The notes under the pieces: model-generated
What the model was told of the DNA's origin: nothing
Seen by the model: only the letters and a program-made list of their open reading frames with translations
Databases searched by the model: none
Origin: Drosophila miranda
Lineage: Eukaryota; Arthropoda; Insecta; Diptera; Drosophilidae
DNA length: 64,000 nt
NCBI RefSeq assembly: GCF_003369915.1
Contig: NC_046677.1
Location: forward strand, 22,090,913 to 22,154,912
Reading direction: 5' to 3'
Shown here: positions 37,016-48,400 of the stretch, one piece after another
Numbering within the stretch: position 1 is the first letter of the stretch
Layout: each line of letters starts with the position of its first letter
Program-made: the position numbers and the translations under genes

Positions 37016-37216
37016 TCAGATATTCAGGCGTCTCGTCTCCATGTTCTTGGACTGGTACTGCCCAATGGCTTGGCGCTCTTTCATTTGGAGAACGAGTCGG
37101 TCCGGTGTGGAGATCTTGAAGCCATTGCCTCTGCGGTGGCGCTCTTCGATCTTCAGCGAGGTGGCCATCATGAAGATGGAGAAGACCAGGGCAATTAGAT
37201 AGCGAACGATTAGCAT
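37016..37216 (-). CDS. Small secreted peptide, 66 residues, unknown function
   Basis: This is a single-exon frame on the minus strand. The ATG at 37216 has a good context (CACAATATG). The longer frame upstream to 37243 begins with TTG, so it is not a start. Residues 1-20 are hydrophobic and signal-peptide-like (MLIVRYLIALVFSIFMMATS). The rest (about 45 residues) is basic and without cysteine (KIEERHRRGNGFKISTPDR). A TATA box (TATAAAAG on the minus strand, 37281-37274) and an initiator-like CCAGTC with +1 at about 37247 lie at the right spacing, giving a 30-nt 5' UTR. This combination strongly supports a real, tissue-specific gene. I do not recognise the family; seminal, neuropeptide-like or immune peptide are all open. 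The HRR site could be a processing site. Confidence 0.7.
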   Translation of the reverse strand: MLIVRYLIALVFSIFMMATSLKIEERHRRGNGFKISTPDRLVLQMKERQAIGQYQSKNMETRRLNI

Positions 37217-37273
37217 ATTGTGACAAACGCTGTTCGAAACCAAGACTGGACAGTCCAGCGATTCCAGTTTGTT

Positions 37274-37281
37274 CTTTTATA
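37274..37281 (-). promoter_or_regulatory. TATA box of the 66-residue peptide gene
   Basis: TATAAAAG on the minus strand lies about 34 bp upstream of an initiator-like CCAGTC and 58 bp upstream of the ATG. Confidence 0.7.
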
Positions 37282-38041
37282 GCCCAAGTGCAGGACTATA
37301 TCCGTTACCTGTCCTTAAGAGCGAGTCCTCCCTCCCACCGATCCCTCGATTTCTAGCCCGAGGGATTAGCGATTGGCTAGAGTTTTATAGCCAGTACTCC
37401 CCAATAAACAATTTCAGCGTTAATCCATTTGGCAATTTCCACTTCCTCTGCAGAAATCCGCACTCTCGATCGCAGTGCCGATCCCTGGATGAACCCCAGC
37501 CCAGATACAAACGGGGAAAACTAATTGCCATCCATGCCCCGATGATGCCTGATGAGTGGAAGTTCCAAGAAGGAGAGACAATGTCGACCTACCTGTGATG
37601 CTGCACCCTGGGACCCTGTTTTATGATCTGCTCTGCTCTCTCTCTCTCTCTCTGTCTCATTCTCTGCCTCTTTCTTTGTGCCATTAGACATTTTAATTGT
37701 TAATTTTTGCAAAGGCGAAGCCTGGCCAGCAGCAGGAAAATTTAAATAATGGCCAGGCTGCAGGCAGAATCCAAGAGAGGAATCCAATGGCTACCTGCAT
37801 TTATTATCTGCTGCTGCTTCTGCTTCTGCCGTTGGTGCTCCTCCTCTGGTGCTCCTCTTTGGCTGCCGCTGATCTACTCGACTCCGAGTGCCATCAACGT
37901 GAAAACAAGTGGCAACAATTTTCTATAAATTGCATTTGTGCAAAATTAAGTTCAATCTTGGCCAAGTCGCGAACCAGTAGCTGTATCTCTTCGGCTTGCA
38001 TCCGCTCGTCTGGGTCTGCGCCCAGTCCCCCCCCCTCCCTA

Positions 38042-38044
<3 letters not shown>

Positions 38045-38081
<37 letters not shown>
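38045..38081. repeat. (CT)n microsatellite
   Basis: An uninterrupted CT run of about 18 units, a potential GAGA-factor binding tract. Confidence 0.95.
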
Positions 38082-38086
<5 letters not shown>

Positions 38087-40256
38087 TGCTCTGATCTTTC
38101 ACTGCTGGAGTAGCCAAACTCCATTAACTTTGCAATTGGCCACCATAACTCGTCCGTCGGTCGCCCGTTGCCGCCGTCACCTCGTCGCCCATTTGGCCGC
38201 CGCATCCACATCCACATCCAACTCTACATCTCTACATCCACATCCACATCCCACAGAGCACCATGCCGATGCCGGGCCGGGCCGGGGCCAGGTCCAGGTC
38301 CAGTCCAGGCGAGGCCTGGCCCCATCGCTTGTTAGTTTTTGCGCCAGATCGTTTATAATAATTCGTATGCGAGTCATGTCATGGCCCCTAAAGTGTATCT
38401 GCAGCCGCGCAGTCGCAGTCGCAGTCGTCGCGGTCGTTGCGCATATCTGTATCTAGTCGAAGAGCACTTGGAGATGGTCTCGTGACACGATCCAGGATAA
38501 TACAACATATTTGATTGTGGTATAGAAAGTATAACTAAGGAATTTATTAAGGTACTAAAGATTGGTTCAATAGGAGATTGAAACTTAGAGAATAGCAGGC
38601 TGGATGATAAATTCCCTGCATAGGGTTGTAATCAGTCAGCAAAATGGTCACTAAAGGTACGGAATAGTTGCTCCCACTTGTCTTGTTAAAGAAGGAATTA
38701 GTAAAGAAATCATTTGTAGACCGCACCTTTTGATTTCCTTCCTTGCGATAAGAAATCATTCTGATCTGTAATATCGTAAGTAAGCTTCCCCTTTGAAATT
38801 CTACATGGGACTGTATAAGGGTACACATTTCAAGATCAAACAAGACTTGTAAACGTTCCATAATAATAGTTATGTATGGGAATCATATGTATATACAACA
38901 ATGATATTTCCAAGATATTTTTAGATCTTTATATAGATATATACAATTCCATATGTTTCAGTTAACAATAGATAGATCCGAGATACATAATTTGATTGAA
39001 AATACCATAAATCATACTCATTCATTCGTAATATGAACGTTCCAGTGGTATTATCAGGAAGATTCAAGCCCAATAAATCTTAAGAACTTCCTTAAGGAAT
39101 GTATAACTATTAGACAGTGCATATGATACACATTTCTAGACGTAGACGTGTATCATTCTGTGCCTCAAAGGACTCTGAATAGGACATTCGTAAAGGTGTG
39201 TCAAGTGAAACCTTCAGAAACCTTTCAATTCCATAAAAATCCAATCACGAATACCTCTCACGAATCTCACACGCCCATCTCTGGGTAATGGAGTGGCAAG
39301 TCTTGGGATCGCCTGCTCTCGCTTGGCCTGATCTGGTCAACTATGCAACCGGCAGCAGCAGTGGAGTCGCCACAGCAGTCGCTGCCCCAGCCCCAGCACC
39401 AGTCCCAGCCCCCAGACCCCAGTCGGGTGACTCGAACTTGACTTCACTTGGCTTGATCTTGCGCCCGTTTCTTCTGCGCATAGCTTTGGGTCGCCACTGG
39501 CTGCATCTTTCTCCGCATCTCACGGCCAACTCGAATCCCTACCCCCCTGCGCACTGGGCCGTTGTCATACCACTTTATCCGCGGCGCTTTGTGCTGGTTT
39601 TGTTCTATTGGTAAAAGGAAGTTAGAAAAATGCTCTGAATTCATGCGGCCACTGTCGGGGCCAGCCGAGGCGGTGGCCTTAAGTGAATTGTGCCCGGGAC
39701 AAGCTTCCAGCTGGGCAGCCCTCGGATCTGCAAGGGAATTTCTATTCCATTTGGCGGAAATCTGTTCGAATGGCTTAGAGCTGCATACATATGTGCTGCC
39801 CAAAGTTTAAAAGTTGAGAATGATAATGGATTAAGTGAAAGTTTAAAGGAAGAATGTAAGCTCGGGCTGGATTGAGATGTTACTCATTGATTGAGGCAGA
39901 ACCTTTCGAATAGAGATCTATACCTCAAAGAAGACTTTCTCCAGCATTTGAATGGAATGATTTGATTTTAGGCTTGTGTCATTATTGGGCACCATCACCT
40001 CTCCCTAGCATGCCCCATCCTGCACCTTCAGCTGCCGCAAAAGGGCAAAGACAAGCGGCAGCAAAAGCAACAGAAACAGCAGCAAGAAGAGAAATATGAA
40101 ATTCCAAACAACTGTGGGGCACTTAAGGCGCTGCTGGTCAAGTCGGATCTCGAACTCCCAACGTAACCGGTAGTCGGTGTCGTGGCTCTTGGCTCCGCAT
40201 TCACTGGCCAAAGACCAACAAGACCAAAGCCATAGCCATCGCCTGGGCCATCGCCA

Positions 40257-40285
<29 letters not shown>
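40257..40285. repeat. (TCG)n microsatellite
   Basis: A TCG run of nine to ten units, preceded by GCCATCGCC-type variants. Confidence 0.95.
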
Positions 40286-40287
<2 letters not shown>

Positions 40288-42914
40288 CATGTCGTCGGAC
40301 TCCTTGGACAATGTTGCAATGTTGCTCTTATTTCAGAACATGACCATCGTCCAATGTGGGGCCAGGGAGGAATGCCTTAATTCAGGAATTTAATGAAAAA
40401 TGCTCTATGAAGCGCTGCAGCAAATTAAACAAAAAAAAAGGAAGAAAAGAAAAGAAAAAAAATCAAGCGAGGAAAACTTGAGCGCACAGAAGCCATCGGA
40501 GGAGTGGGGGCAACCGAACAGAACGGAGCGGAGTGGAGCCGCGTACAAAAAGGTTAAAATTAAAATCTTCGCTGGCTCTTGTTCTCCTTAGTTGAGCGGT
40601 TTGCTTTTCAATATACACATACCCTATAGGAATCAAATCAAAATGGGGTATATGAGGATCGGAAGGATCAGGTTTAAAGGCTTTTGAGTTTTTGGTAGTC
40701 CCAAAAACTTTGATAAAGTTTCTTATAAATAAAGAAACATTTTCTTAAATTTCTTTAGATTAAAAATTATGTTAACTTTACAGGAGTGTTATGTACAGAA
40801 TTAGTATTTTATATTTTCTGAAATAATTGTAATTAAAAGGTAACAATTTCGTTACTAAATAGAAGCCCCTAAACATTTTCGTAATCCTCCAAGAATATAT
40901 CGTTTTAGCAGTGAATCATTCAAAGTTTTTTCTCCACTTAAAATTCTTTTATAGATTTCAGAATAATAGTTCCTGTATAATGCTTTGTTCCACTAAGGTT
41001 TTCATTTCAATTCCTTTAAAACTTTTCTGGATGGTAGGTTAGTGCTGATATGCACATAGGTCCTTGCAGTCGTTCGACTTCGTAGTCCACGTAACACCTT
41101 GTATTTCTTCCATATATATCGTTCCTCCATTATCTGTTATTATAATGCATTCCCTTACCTAGATTCCCTTTGAATATTAAAAATTGTTGTTTTTTATTTG
41201 TTGTTTATTTTTAGAATCCTTAAATGATATTCCAACTACATTATTTTACTGCTATCAAAGATCTTATGCCACACTAGCCACTTCTCGATCGCTTCATCAA
41301 GATTCCTCTTTTCCAGAGGGTATACCCAAATCGATCAACTAAATCCTGGCTGCTACTGCTCTTTCTGCGCGCTTCAAGCAGTGTGAGATCGGTGGCAGGT
41401 GATGCCGTTCAACTTTGAGGTTGAGTAGCTTGATGCGACCGACCAAAGTTGACCAGTTCCCTCCTCGCACCACAGCTCCTCCGCCCAACCTCCGTTTCTC
41501 CCTCTCTCGCTGGTTGTGAGTGCGTCTGAAGCTCCTGTTGCTCTGCGCCGAGCGTTGTAAATTACATTTTCCAAATGCTTTTGCCATGTCGAACCAAAAA
41601 GCCATGTACATATGTGGCATAAAGGAGCTGCTGCTGCTGCCTGGCCAGTAGCTGTAGCTGGACAACTTGTGGCAGCATCTCTCGCTGTCTCTGTCCCTCT
41701 CCCTCGCTCTGGACTCTGTGGCCATGGCCGTGGTCGTGGATGCCGCCGCCTTTGCTTCCGTTTTGATTTGGAACACTTGTTGCAGTGTGTGGCAGCCCAG
41801 GCCTCTCTTCTATAGATGTGTCCTCCAACAACAACAAGCAAAAAACATCCATTCCTTGGGGATATGTACACACCGCACACCCATATATATACCATATATA
41901 CTCGTACGTTGTTCCTACATGGATTCCAACATGGCATTTGGGATGCTCCTTCCCAATGCTCTTTTCGGTTTTTTCTTCTCTCTCTCTCTTTCTGTCTCTG
42001 TCTCTCTCATTCTTTCTGCGTATTTAAACATTTTGTTGTTGCTTTCGGCTCGGGGATTGGGGCATCGGGATCTCCTGTTGATTATGTTGTTGTAGTTTGT
42101 TCAGATCGTTGTTGATTGTTGTTGAGTGTTGATTGTTGCAAGCGGCCGACTGGTGGCTGCCCCGCGGTAGGTAGCTGCTGCTGCCCCTCAGAGCTGTTGG
42201 CTTTGATTAACCCGAGTGTGAGAGCTTTTTGCCAGTGATCATCATTGGCTAAGAGATTTCTGGGGATTGCAGCAAGAGAATGGGTTTTCTAAGAACTCCT
42301 TGACCTTAAGGCATTCAAAGATTAAAGCCTTTTTCGGCTATAGCCCATGGTTATAAGAAAATCCTATCATGGTGCACCTTTCACTAGAATACTAGTGTGC
42401 TTTTATATACAGAAACGAAGAAATGGTCAAAAAGCTATAACTCTAAGAATTTAAATGGATTATAGTGATTGGTTCAATACTTATCGAGAAAGATGGAATC
42501 TAAAAGTAAGTGTAAAAAGGCGAAACAAAGGATATGTGGATGCTACAAGAGTATGTTCACTTGTCGAATGGATTAGACGGTAGCATTATATTTACTTGAA
42601 TGTGATTTATTTGTTACACTTCCACTAGGATGATGCATTGGATGAATATATTGATTAAGGTGTCTTGTAAAGTACTACTCATTCTTCATATAATCTACTT
42701 ATGTTTCCATTATCACCGCCGCCATCGCCATCATCTTCAATGCGTTCAGCAGCTCCATCTTGATCCTATTCATCATAGGCGAAGAGAATCACGATGACGA
42801 TGATGATAATATAAACAAAGCAGAAGTGTATTAGATACAGAGGTTTTTCTTTTGAAGAAGTGAATTATTGTATTTCAACTTGTGGCTCCAATAGCATCAC
42901 TCCTTGTCCCATAT

Positions 42915-44053
42915 TTATTGAATAGTTAGTTTGTCTATTTCCAGTACATCCGATAGGTTGCTACGGTCTTGGGGAGGATCATACTCCCAATCATTGCTTT
43001 CGTCGTTGCCTATTGGTGTGTAAGTAGGAGCTGGTTAAAAACTGCTTAAAGGCTTTCGATTGCGGAGGACTTACCTAAGGGTTTCTCGGGTTCCCCTGGA
43101 GTGATGTGATAATTGGGCTTTGTCACTGCCGGAATGTGCTTGCCAGGCTTCAGGCGAATGTCCAAATCTTCGCAAATGAAGTCGCTGAAGATGTAGCACC
43201 AACGTTTGACCATGCTCTTGGCACAGTAGCTGGTGCAGTCGATTTCTTCATGGTACTCACAAGCAATGCCTGCGGTGTATTCAAAACGATCTTGTTGAAA
43301 ATATGTGCTTGTCCCATGTAAATTAATATTAATGTTCGGCTTTCCCGTGATGCCAAAAGCAGCCTTCTTCAATGCGTAAAGCAAGTACTGAATGTCGTAG
43401 ATCAGAATGGACTTGGTTATGGCCTCGTTGTCATCGGCCTCGCACTCCAAATAGGCAAAGCAAGCCTTTACCATCGGTATTTGATCGGTGGGGGTGTACA
43501 TTATGATCGGATCTCCTTCACAGACCTCTGGAAATCCATCAATGAATTTCTTGTACAGTTTCCCCATTTTCGTGCCCAAGGCACTCGGGGGCAAGGGCAA
43601 CTTATGGGTTTCCCGCGAATGTTGCCTGGCCTGGTGGCTTTGCCCAAAGATGAGTTGCCCCGGATCAATAAGGGTACTGTACACCGCACTGATGCCTTCC
43701 TTGAGAGAGTAACGGCAGGTGGCATACTCAGCAGGGACGTAAACACTCCCAGTGTTGGCGAAATAATTAAAGGCAACAATATTGTACTCCTGCTGCTGGA
43801 GATCAAGTGCATTTTTTGCCCCACAGATTATGCGGTCAATGTGGCGATGCATTTCACATTTTTCCACCTGGACCTTGGACGCGGCTTTGGCTTGGCAGAC
43901 ATAAGGCTCACGCTCCTCTGCGCTCATCTTCGTCCAAATTTTGCCGCATTTGGCGATCGCAGCATCCTTTGCAATGGCACCACGACCTCCAGGATATTTG
44001 GACAGCCAGTCGTCTACGAAGTTCATGAAACCAGTGCGTTTCTTATTGGACAT
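42915..44053 (-). CDS. Maelstrom-like protein (HMG box + MAEL domain)
   Basis: Two exons on the minus strand, 44053-43075 and 43009-42915, with a 65-bp intron (TTAG|GTAAGT ... AATAG|GC), give 357 residues. A single-frame reading would end falsely at 43046. Residues 4-65 resemble an HMG box (RTGFMNFVDDW, CGKIWTKMSAEEREPY). Residues 90-300 resemble the MAEL RNase H-like domain (YNIVAFNYFANTGSVYVPAE, GTKMGKLYKKFIDGF). A Cys/His cluster at residues 265-277 (C..H....C...C) fits the family's metal-binding motif. Maelstrom acts in the nuclear and nuage piRNA pathway of the germ line, silencing transposons. The fly mael gene is on another arm (3L) and, as I recall, encodes a longer protein (about 460 residues), so this is probably a duplicate, shorter at the C terminus. 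The domains are intact and there are no internal stops, so it is likely functional. The start at MSNKKRTGF was preferred over an upstream in-frame start with no family match. Confidence 0.85.
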
Positions 44054-44307
44054 GGCTGGGGGCGTAAGAAAAACTTTTTCACATTTTGTTGTTGTCGAAA
44101 AACTACAATTTATACTACCTTTGAGCAAACGGCTAACTGAAAACTATAAAACGATGCAGCGCACTAAAAAACGAAGCTCTTAATTACAAATTTCGGGCCA
44201 CACAAATGTAAATAAGTCGGGAAAACTTTTCCAAATGAATTTTAGTTAAAACGACGACGCAAAAATGGCTCAACTTTCGATGACACCAGGGTTGAAATAA
44301 ATACTTA

Positions 44308-44346
44308 TATCGATAGATCTATTCACCGCATTCGCTGAATCGATAT
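44308..44346. promoter_or_regulatory. DRE and second ATCGAT site between divergent frames
   Basis: TATCGATA (44308-44315) is a perfect DRE core for DREF/BEAF-32. A second CGATAT half-copy (GAATCGATATTC) is at about 44337-44348. They lie 250 bp upstream of the Maelstrom-like ATG and just upstream of a rightward open frame. Confidence 0.6.
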
Positions 44347-44378
44347 TCAAATATTCTGGCATTCGTTTTCATAGTCTT

Positions 44379-44809
44379 ATGACATTAGTCCAGAGACTGG
44401 CAGCGTCCTTTCGGGGCTGTGCAGTTGGTCCACGCACATTCTATAAACTTTGAGTGTCTTCGGGCCTATCCTATGCACAATTGGCTCGGCTTCATTATTC
44501 TACTCGGTAGAATATGAATCATATTCTCTCCCGAAGAGGAGCCACATCGACGACAACAGATGTAGATATAAAGACAGTCTGCACGTTAATCTTCATCACG
44601 TAAACGACATGTATTTTGTTCTTTGTATTAGTGGAACGTTGCGAGGGTTGGTGAAGAATAAATCTCAGAGCAATGTGACCACTAGAAGCAATGGAAGCAA
44701 AGGACGTGCCAACCGCTGGTCTAGAAAGGACGACTACTATATGGAGGAAGTCAAGGAAATAGAGAACCCTCCCAAAACACAATCAGGCAAAATAACGAAT
44801 AACTTTTAA
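44379..44809 (+). pseudogene. Possible divergent gene or gene remnant, unrecognised
   Basis: An ATG at 44379 just after the DRE opens a 24-codon frame (MTLVQRLAASFRGCAVG, no acidic residues, mitochondrial-presequence-like) that stops at 44451. A second frame, open from 44450 to 44809, continues with a hydrophobic segment (VFGPILCTIGSASLFYSVEY) and a hydrophilic tail ending SGKITNNF. The two frames overlap by one base, as if joined by a frameshift. No intron of normal size restores the frame. It could be a decayed mitochondrial membrane protein gene or chance. I recognise no family. Confidence 0.3.
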
Positions 44810-45010
44810 CTTTATTTAAAAATCAATTTATTATTCAAAATTAATATTTAAAAGATGGCAAATTTTAAATTCTTTTTCTAGAGATGTCAATACAATACTA
44901 TTATATTATCTTACAAGATCCATTTGTATTTCTTTAAAAGAAAGAAATTTCCTATCACTATTTGAAATTCTTTCACCTTACAAAATATTTAAGCCTTAAA
45001 GATGCCTCCC

Positions 45011-45379
45011 TTAGTATAGGGATTCTGGTTCCATGATCTCGTAGGTGGCCAGCGGCAGCACCTCGTTACCAAAGTAGTTGGCTCCGCCGGGTGCAATGTC
45101 CGGCTCCGGCACATCGTAGATGCGCTGGAGGAAGGGACTTCGCGAGAGCATCATCTTGGGATTGATGTAGGAGTGCAGCTTCATGGAGAAGTCCTTCTTG
45201 GCCTGTCGCCTCCATGGGGAGATCTGTTGCTCCAGCAGCTCGTTGCCCAGACTCTCGCGCTCCGCCGGCAGGGAGGTGACCTCGTTATAGACCGGAGATC
45301 GTGACCTGGGCCGAGCCGCGACCAGGAGGAGCAGCGTGACAACGATGAGGACGAGGAGTAAAAGTTTAACGTTCGACAT
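45011..45379 (-). CDS. Secreted protein, 122 residues, unknown function
   Basis: A single-exon frame on the minus strand starts at 45379 (GTCAAGATGTCG, good context). Fifteen extra in-frame codons upstream lack signal-peptide logic. Residues 1-21 form a strong signal peptide (MSNVKLLLLVLIVVTLLLLV) with cleavage expected after AA|RPR. The mature part is about 100 residues, lacks cysteine, and contains RSRSP, WRRQAKK and an acidic C terminus (IMEPESLY). RR and KK sites could be convertase sites, so a propeptide is possible. Upstream, a TTTATATT element (about 45434) and TCACATTC initiator-like sequence (about 45408) make a plausible promoter. Family not recognised. Base composition is more GC-rich than its surroundings, as expected for a coding exon. 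Confidence 0.75.
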   Translation of the reverse strand: MSNVKLLLLVLIVVTLLLLVAARPRSRSPVYNEVTSLPAERESLGNELLEQQISPWRRQAKKDFSMKLHSYINPKMMLSRSPFLQRIYDVPEPDIAPGGANYFGNEVLPLATYEIMEPESLY

Positions 45380-45439
45380 CTTGACTGCTTGGCAGCTGGG
45401 ATTGGAATGTGATGGTTGAGGCATGGCCCAGTGGAATAT

Positions 45440-48400
45440 AAAGGATGTTTAGGTAGTGCGCAACCGATTTCCCCTAAGTGTTTTCTAATGATGCAAGTCC
45501 AAAGGCTGCTACATGCAGCTACCTGATGATTACCTCTGTAGTTTATGACCAGTGATTCCATTCTCCTTTGGTTATCCCACTCCGGGCGCACTCACTTTGC
45601 CCATCCACCACATCAATCTGGGTCTAGGCGGCAGGCATCCCGAGGCAGGCGGAGAGTCACTTAAAGTCGGCGACTCCACTCAAGGCATCAAGATCGCTGG
45701 GACGGGACTGCCGACTGCCGACTGTGGACTGCGATGCCATTTCATGTTAATCAAACAACGAAATCCATCAACAGGTGACACACCGCAGTACGGGCCAAGT
45801 GGGCGGCGGATCTGTGGGGCAGAGTGGGGATTGTGGCTATAGGGGAGCCACGACATCTACCAGACATGTCAGTGCGATAATGGTGCTCTTTCTGCCTCTG
45901 TATCTACGAGTGTGTGCGGTGTGCTGTGTGTGAGAGTATCTAAAACAACTTCATTCACAAAAATCAGACCAAGTAACAAAAAAAAAAAAGAAGCGAAAAA
46001 GCCCGAGAACGAAGCAAAGCATCTGTAAAAAGGAAGCTGGGCCATTAAAAATATCTTGTGTATGCCAAAAGCGAGGCAGATAGCAGCCAGTCACAAGACA
46101 CATCCCGAGTTGAGGCAGGCTCACGGGCAGAGGCAATGGCAGTGGCAGTGGCAGTGGTAGTGGAGGTTGTGGCATCCACAGAGGCTACTTGGTAGCTGCA
46201 TCATCATCAGAAGCTGCTGCACCTGCGGGGGCGGTGATGGGGGGGGGGCGGGACCGGGACAGGTCGCCGGCTAGTGGGCAGCCAGGGGGGCAGCAGCCAC
46301 AGAAATAGCCAAGAAACATACGCCTAATGCCACAGTCATCGACATCCGCCATTTAGCTTGGCTTCTTAACCCACTCTTTGCCGATGGGGTTGGTTCTTAT
46401 GGTGGAAAAACAAAGATTAAGAAAGATTAAGGTTATTTCGTAATAATATTATGAGTATATTTCAAAACAATGGGATCATTTTTTAAGCCGGTTTATATAG
46501 GATTTAAATAATTCTTTTACACATTTATGACTTTCTCATGTTTGATATCCCTAAAACATGTTTTAAAGTTTGAAATTCTTTTCCGAGTTGTAACACATTA
46601 CTTTGCCTTGAGACAATAATATGCATATGGTGAAAAGTAACTTTTATTTCCTAGGAAAGAGTCATGTTGTCCACACCATTAAAATCGGTATTAAATAATT
46701 GGTGCAATGGGTTAGTGGTGGGGGTTAAGATCCCCGTGAAAACAGATTTGGTTCGAAGAATCCAAATAGCGAATTGCTTAGGAACATCTGCATTTTGAAT
46801 TGAATTATTGAATTCATGATAAAAATGGATCTGCAAACGGAATGCAACTTAATATAGTAGTATAGAAAACATCGTATAAGGAAATTCACTAACTTGTTTC
46901 TCCATGCAATAAGAAATGAAGTAAAAAATGGTATATGCGATTTTGAATACCGCATTCATACCCTCATTCCTCATTCAACCAGGTAAGTGCATACATATTT
47001 TCATTTAGTGGGTTAATCCAGCTCCTAGCACTAAGCTCTCTTTCTCCTTGTTCTCCCTCTCTCTTTCTGCTTTTTCTTCTGATGCTGACGCTGCTGCGCA
47101 GTCGCAACTGTCTACATTTGTCGGCCTGCCTACAGCCGCCGTCGCTCTTCGCTGTTCTTCTCCTCTCCCGTCTCTTTTCCTGTGCTTGTCCGTCCGGCCG
47201 TCGCTGGCTACCATCTCCATCTTCCGTCTCCCATCTGGGTCTTGTTCTTCTCCAGTCGATTGGATGTCCAGCTTTCAATTTGCAACATAAAGCATCTTCA
47301 TCGTGGGCCGCATGAATGGGCAAATGACTAGGGAGAGAGATGGGGAGAGGAGGTGGTGGGGGGGTAGGTATGCTTGGGTGTGGGCTGGGAGCTGGTTGCT
47401 GGTTGCTGTCTCCTCTCCTGCTCCACCTCCTCTTTATCCACCTCATTTTCTCTGTTCCACTGGCATTGACGGTAGGCACTCAGGCGTGCCTTGGCGGTAG
47501 TCGCTGACCTTTATTGATTGCTGTTTGACCTCGCCTCGCTATTGTTGCAGTTGTTGTAGTTGCATCTCCTAACCATTTGTACTTAGCCGATCGCTGGCAT
47601 AGATTGCACCCAGGAAAGGTGTGCAGTGCAGTGCAGTGTGGGGCGGGGCGGGGGATAGGGGGTAGGCATGCGGTATACGCCCACTAAGCATCGCTGCTCT
47701 TGCGCTGTGCTTTGTCGTTTTGCTTTCTGCCTTTTTGTGCAGCCTTCATTGTTACCTTCGCCTCTCTGGCGCGAGCTGCTCTCTCCTCGTCTCCCTCACC
47801 ATCTCTCTCACCCACTGCTTTTGCTCTGCTTCTTCTACTTGTGCTGCTGCTGCTGTTGTTGTGGTTGTTGCTCCATTACTCCGTTTCATGGCAGTTAATT
47901 TATATTCGATGCATTTCTCTCCCTCTCTGTCCGGCTCTTTTGCCAGTGCTTTTTTCTACCCTACCTAAAGGTATCACATACGACTCTATGGACTACTTTG
48001 TCTCTTAAGGTAATCCAACCAAGCTGCCATGGCAACGATGGATCTGTAAGGGTATTCAAAGCTTCGCCTACCAAAGTCAGTTCTTCGTTTTCTTGTTTTG
48101 CGTGCTTTGTTTTTGCTTCTTACTTCCTTTTTGATGTGTCCCTGTTTTTGTTGCTTTTGTTGTCGGGGGACTGGCTGTTGTTGTTCGATGTTCGAGGGTA
48201 AGGTCGCCGGTCGCCCGTCGGTCGTCGGTCGGCTTCGTCGGTCGTCATTGACGCCTCTCCTTGTACTTAGTCTTCCATTTGCTATGCAAAAACAAAAGAC
48301 TGAAGAAACGACCAGCAAGAAGGCCATTGAAAGGGGACTTAGACTAAAGAATACCCACTAAATCTATTAAATCATTTTCCACAATGATACCACTTCAAAT

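Larger units (their letters stand above)
37282..42914. other. Intergenic region, no gene seen
   Basis: About 5.6 kb of sequence has many open frames made by simple repeats: CT run at 38045-38081, CACATC repeats at about 38205-38250, CCAGCCCCAGC repeats at about 39380-39420, TCG repeat at 40257-40285, CTCTCT near 41700 and 41975, and GTT repeats at 42085-42140. None of the frames has splice sites, signal peptides or domains that I would support. Confidence 0.5.

Noticed and set aside
41339-42115. Multiple overlapping open frames up to 187 codons on both strands
   Set aside because: Simple CT/CTG repeats keep several frames open; none has a signal peptide, domain or splice signals.
43046-43074. 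Apparent C terminus of the Maelstrom-like protein (KSSAIESL)
   Set aside because: The frame runs into a consensus GTAAGT donor; a 65-bp intron leads to a better C-terminal exon.
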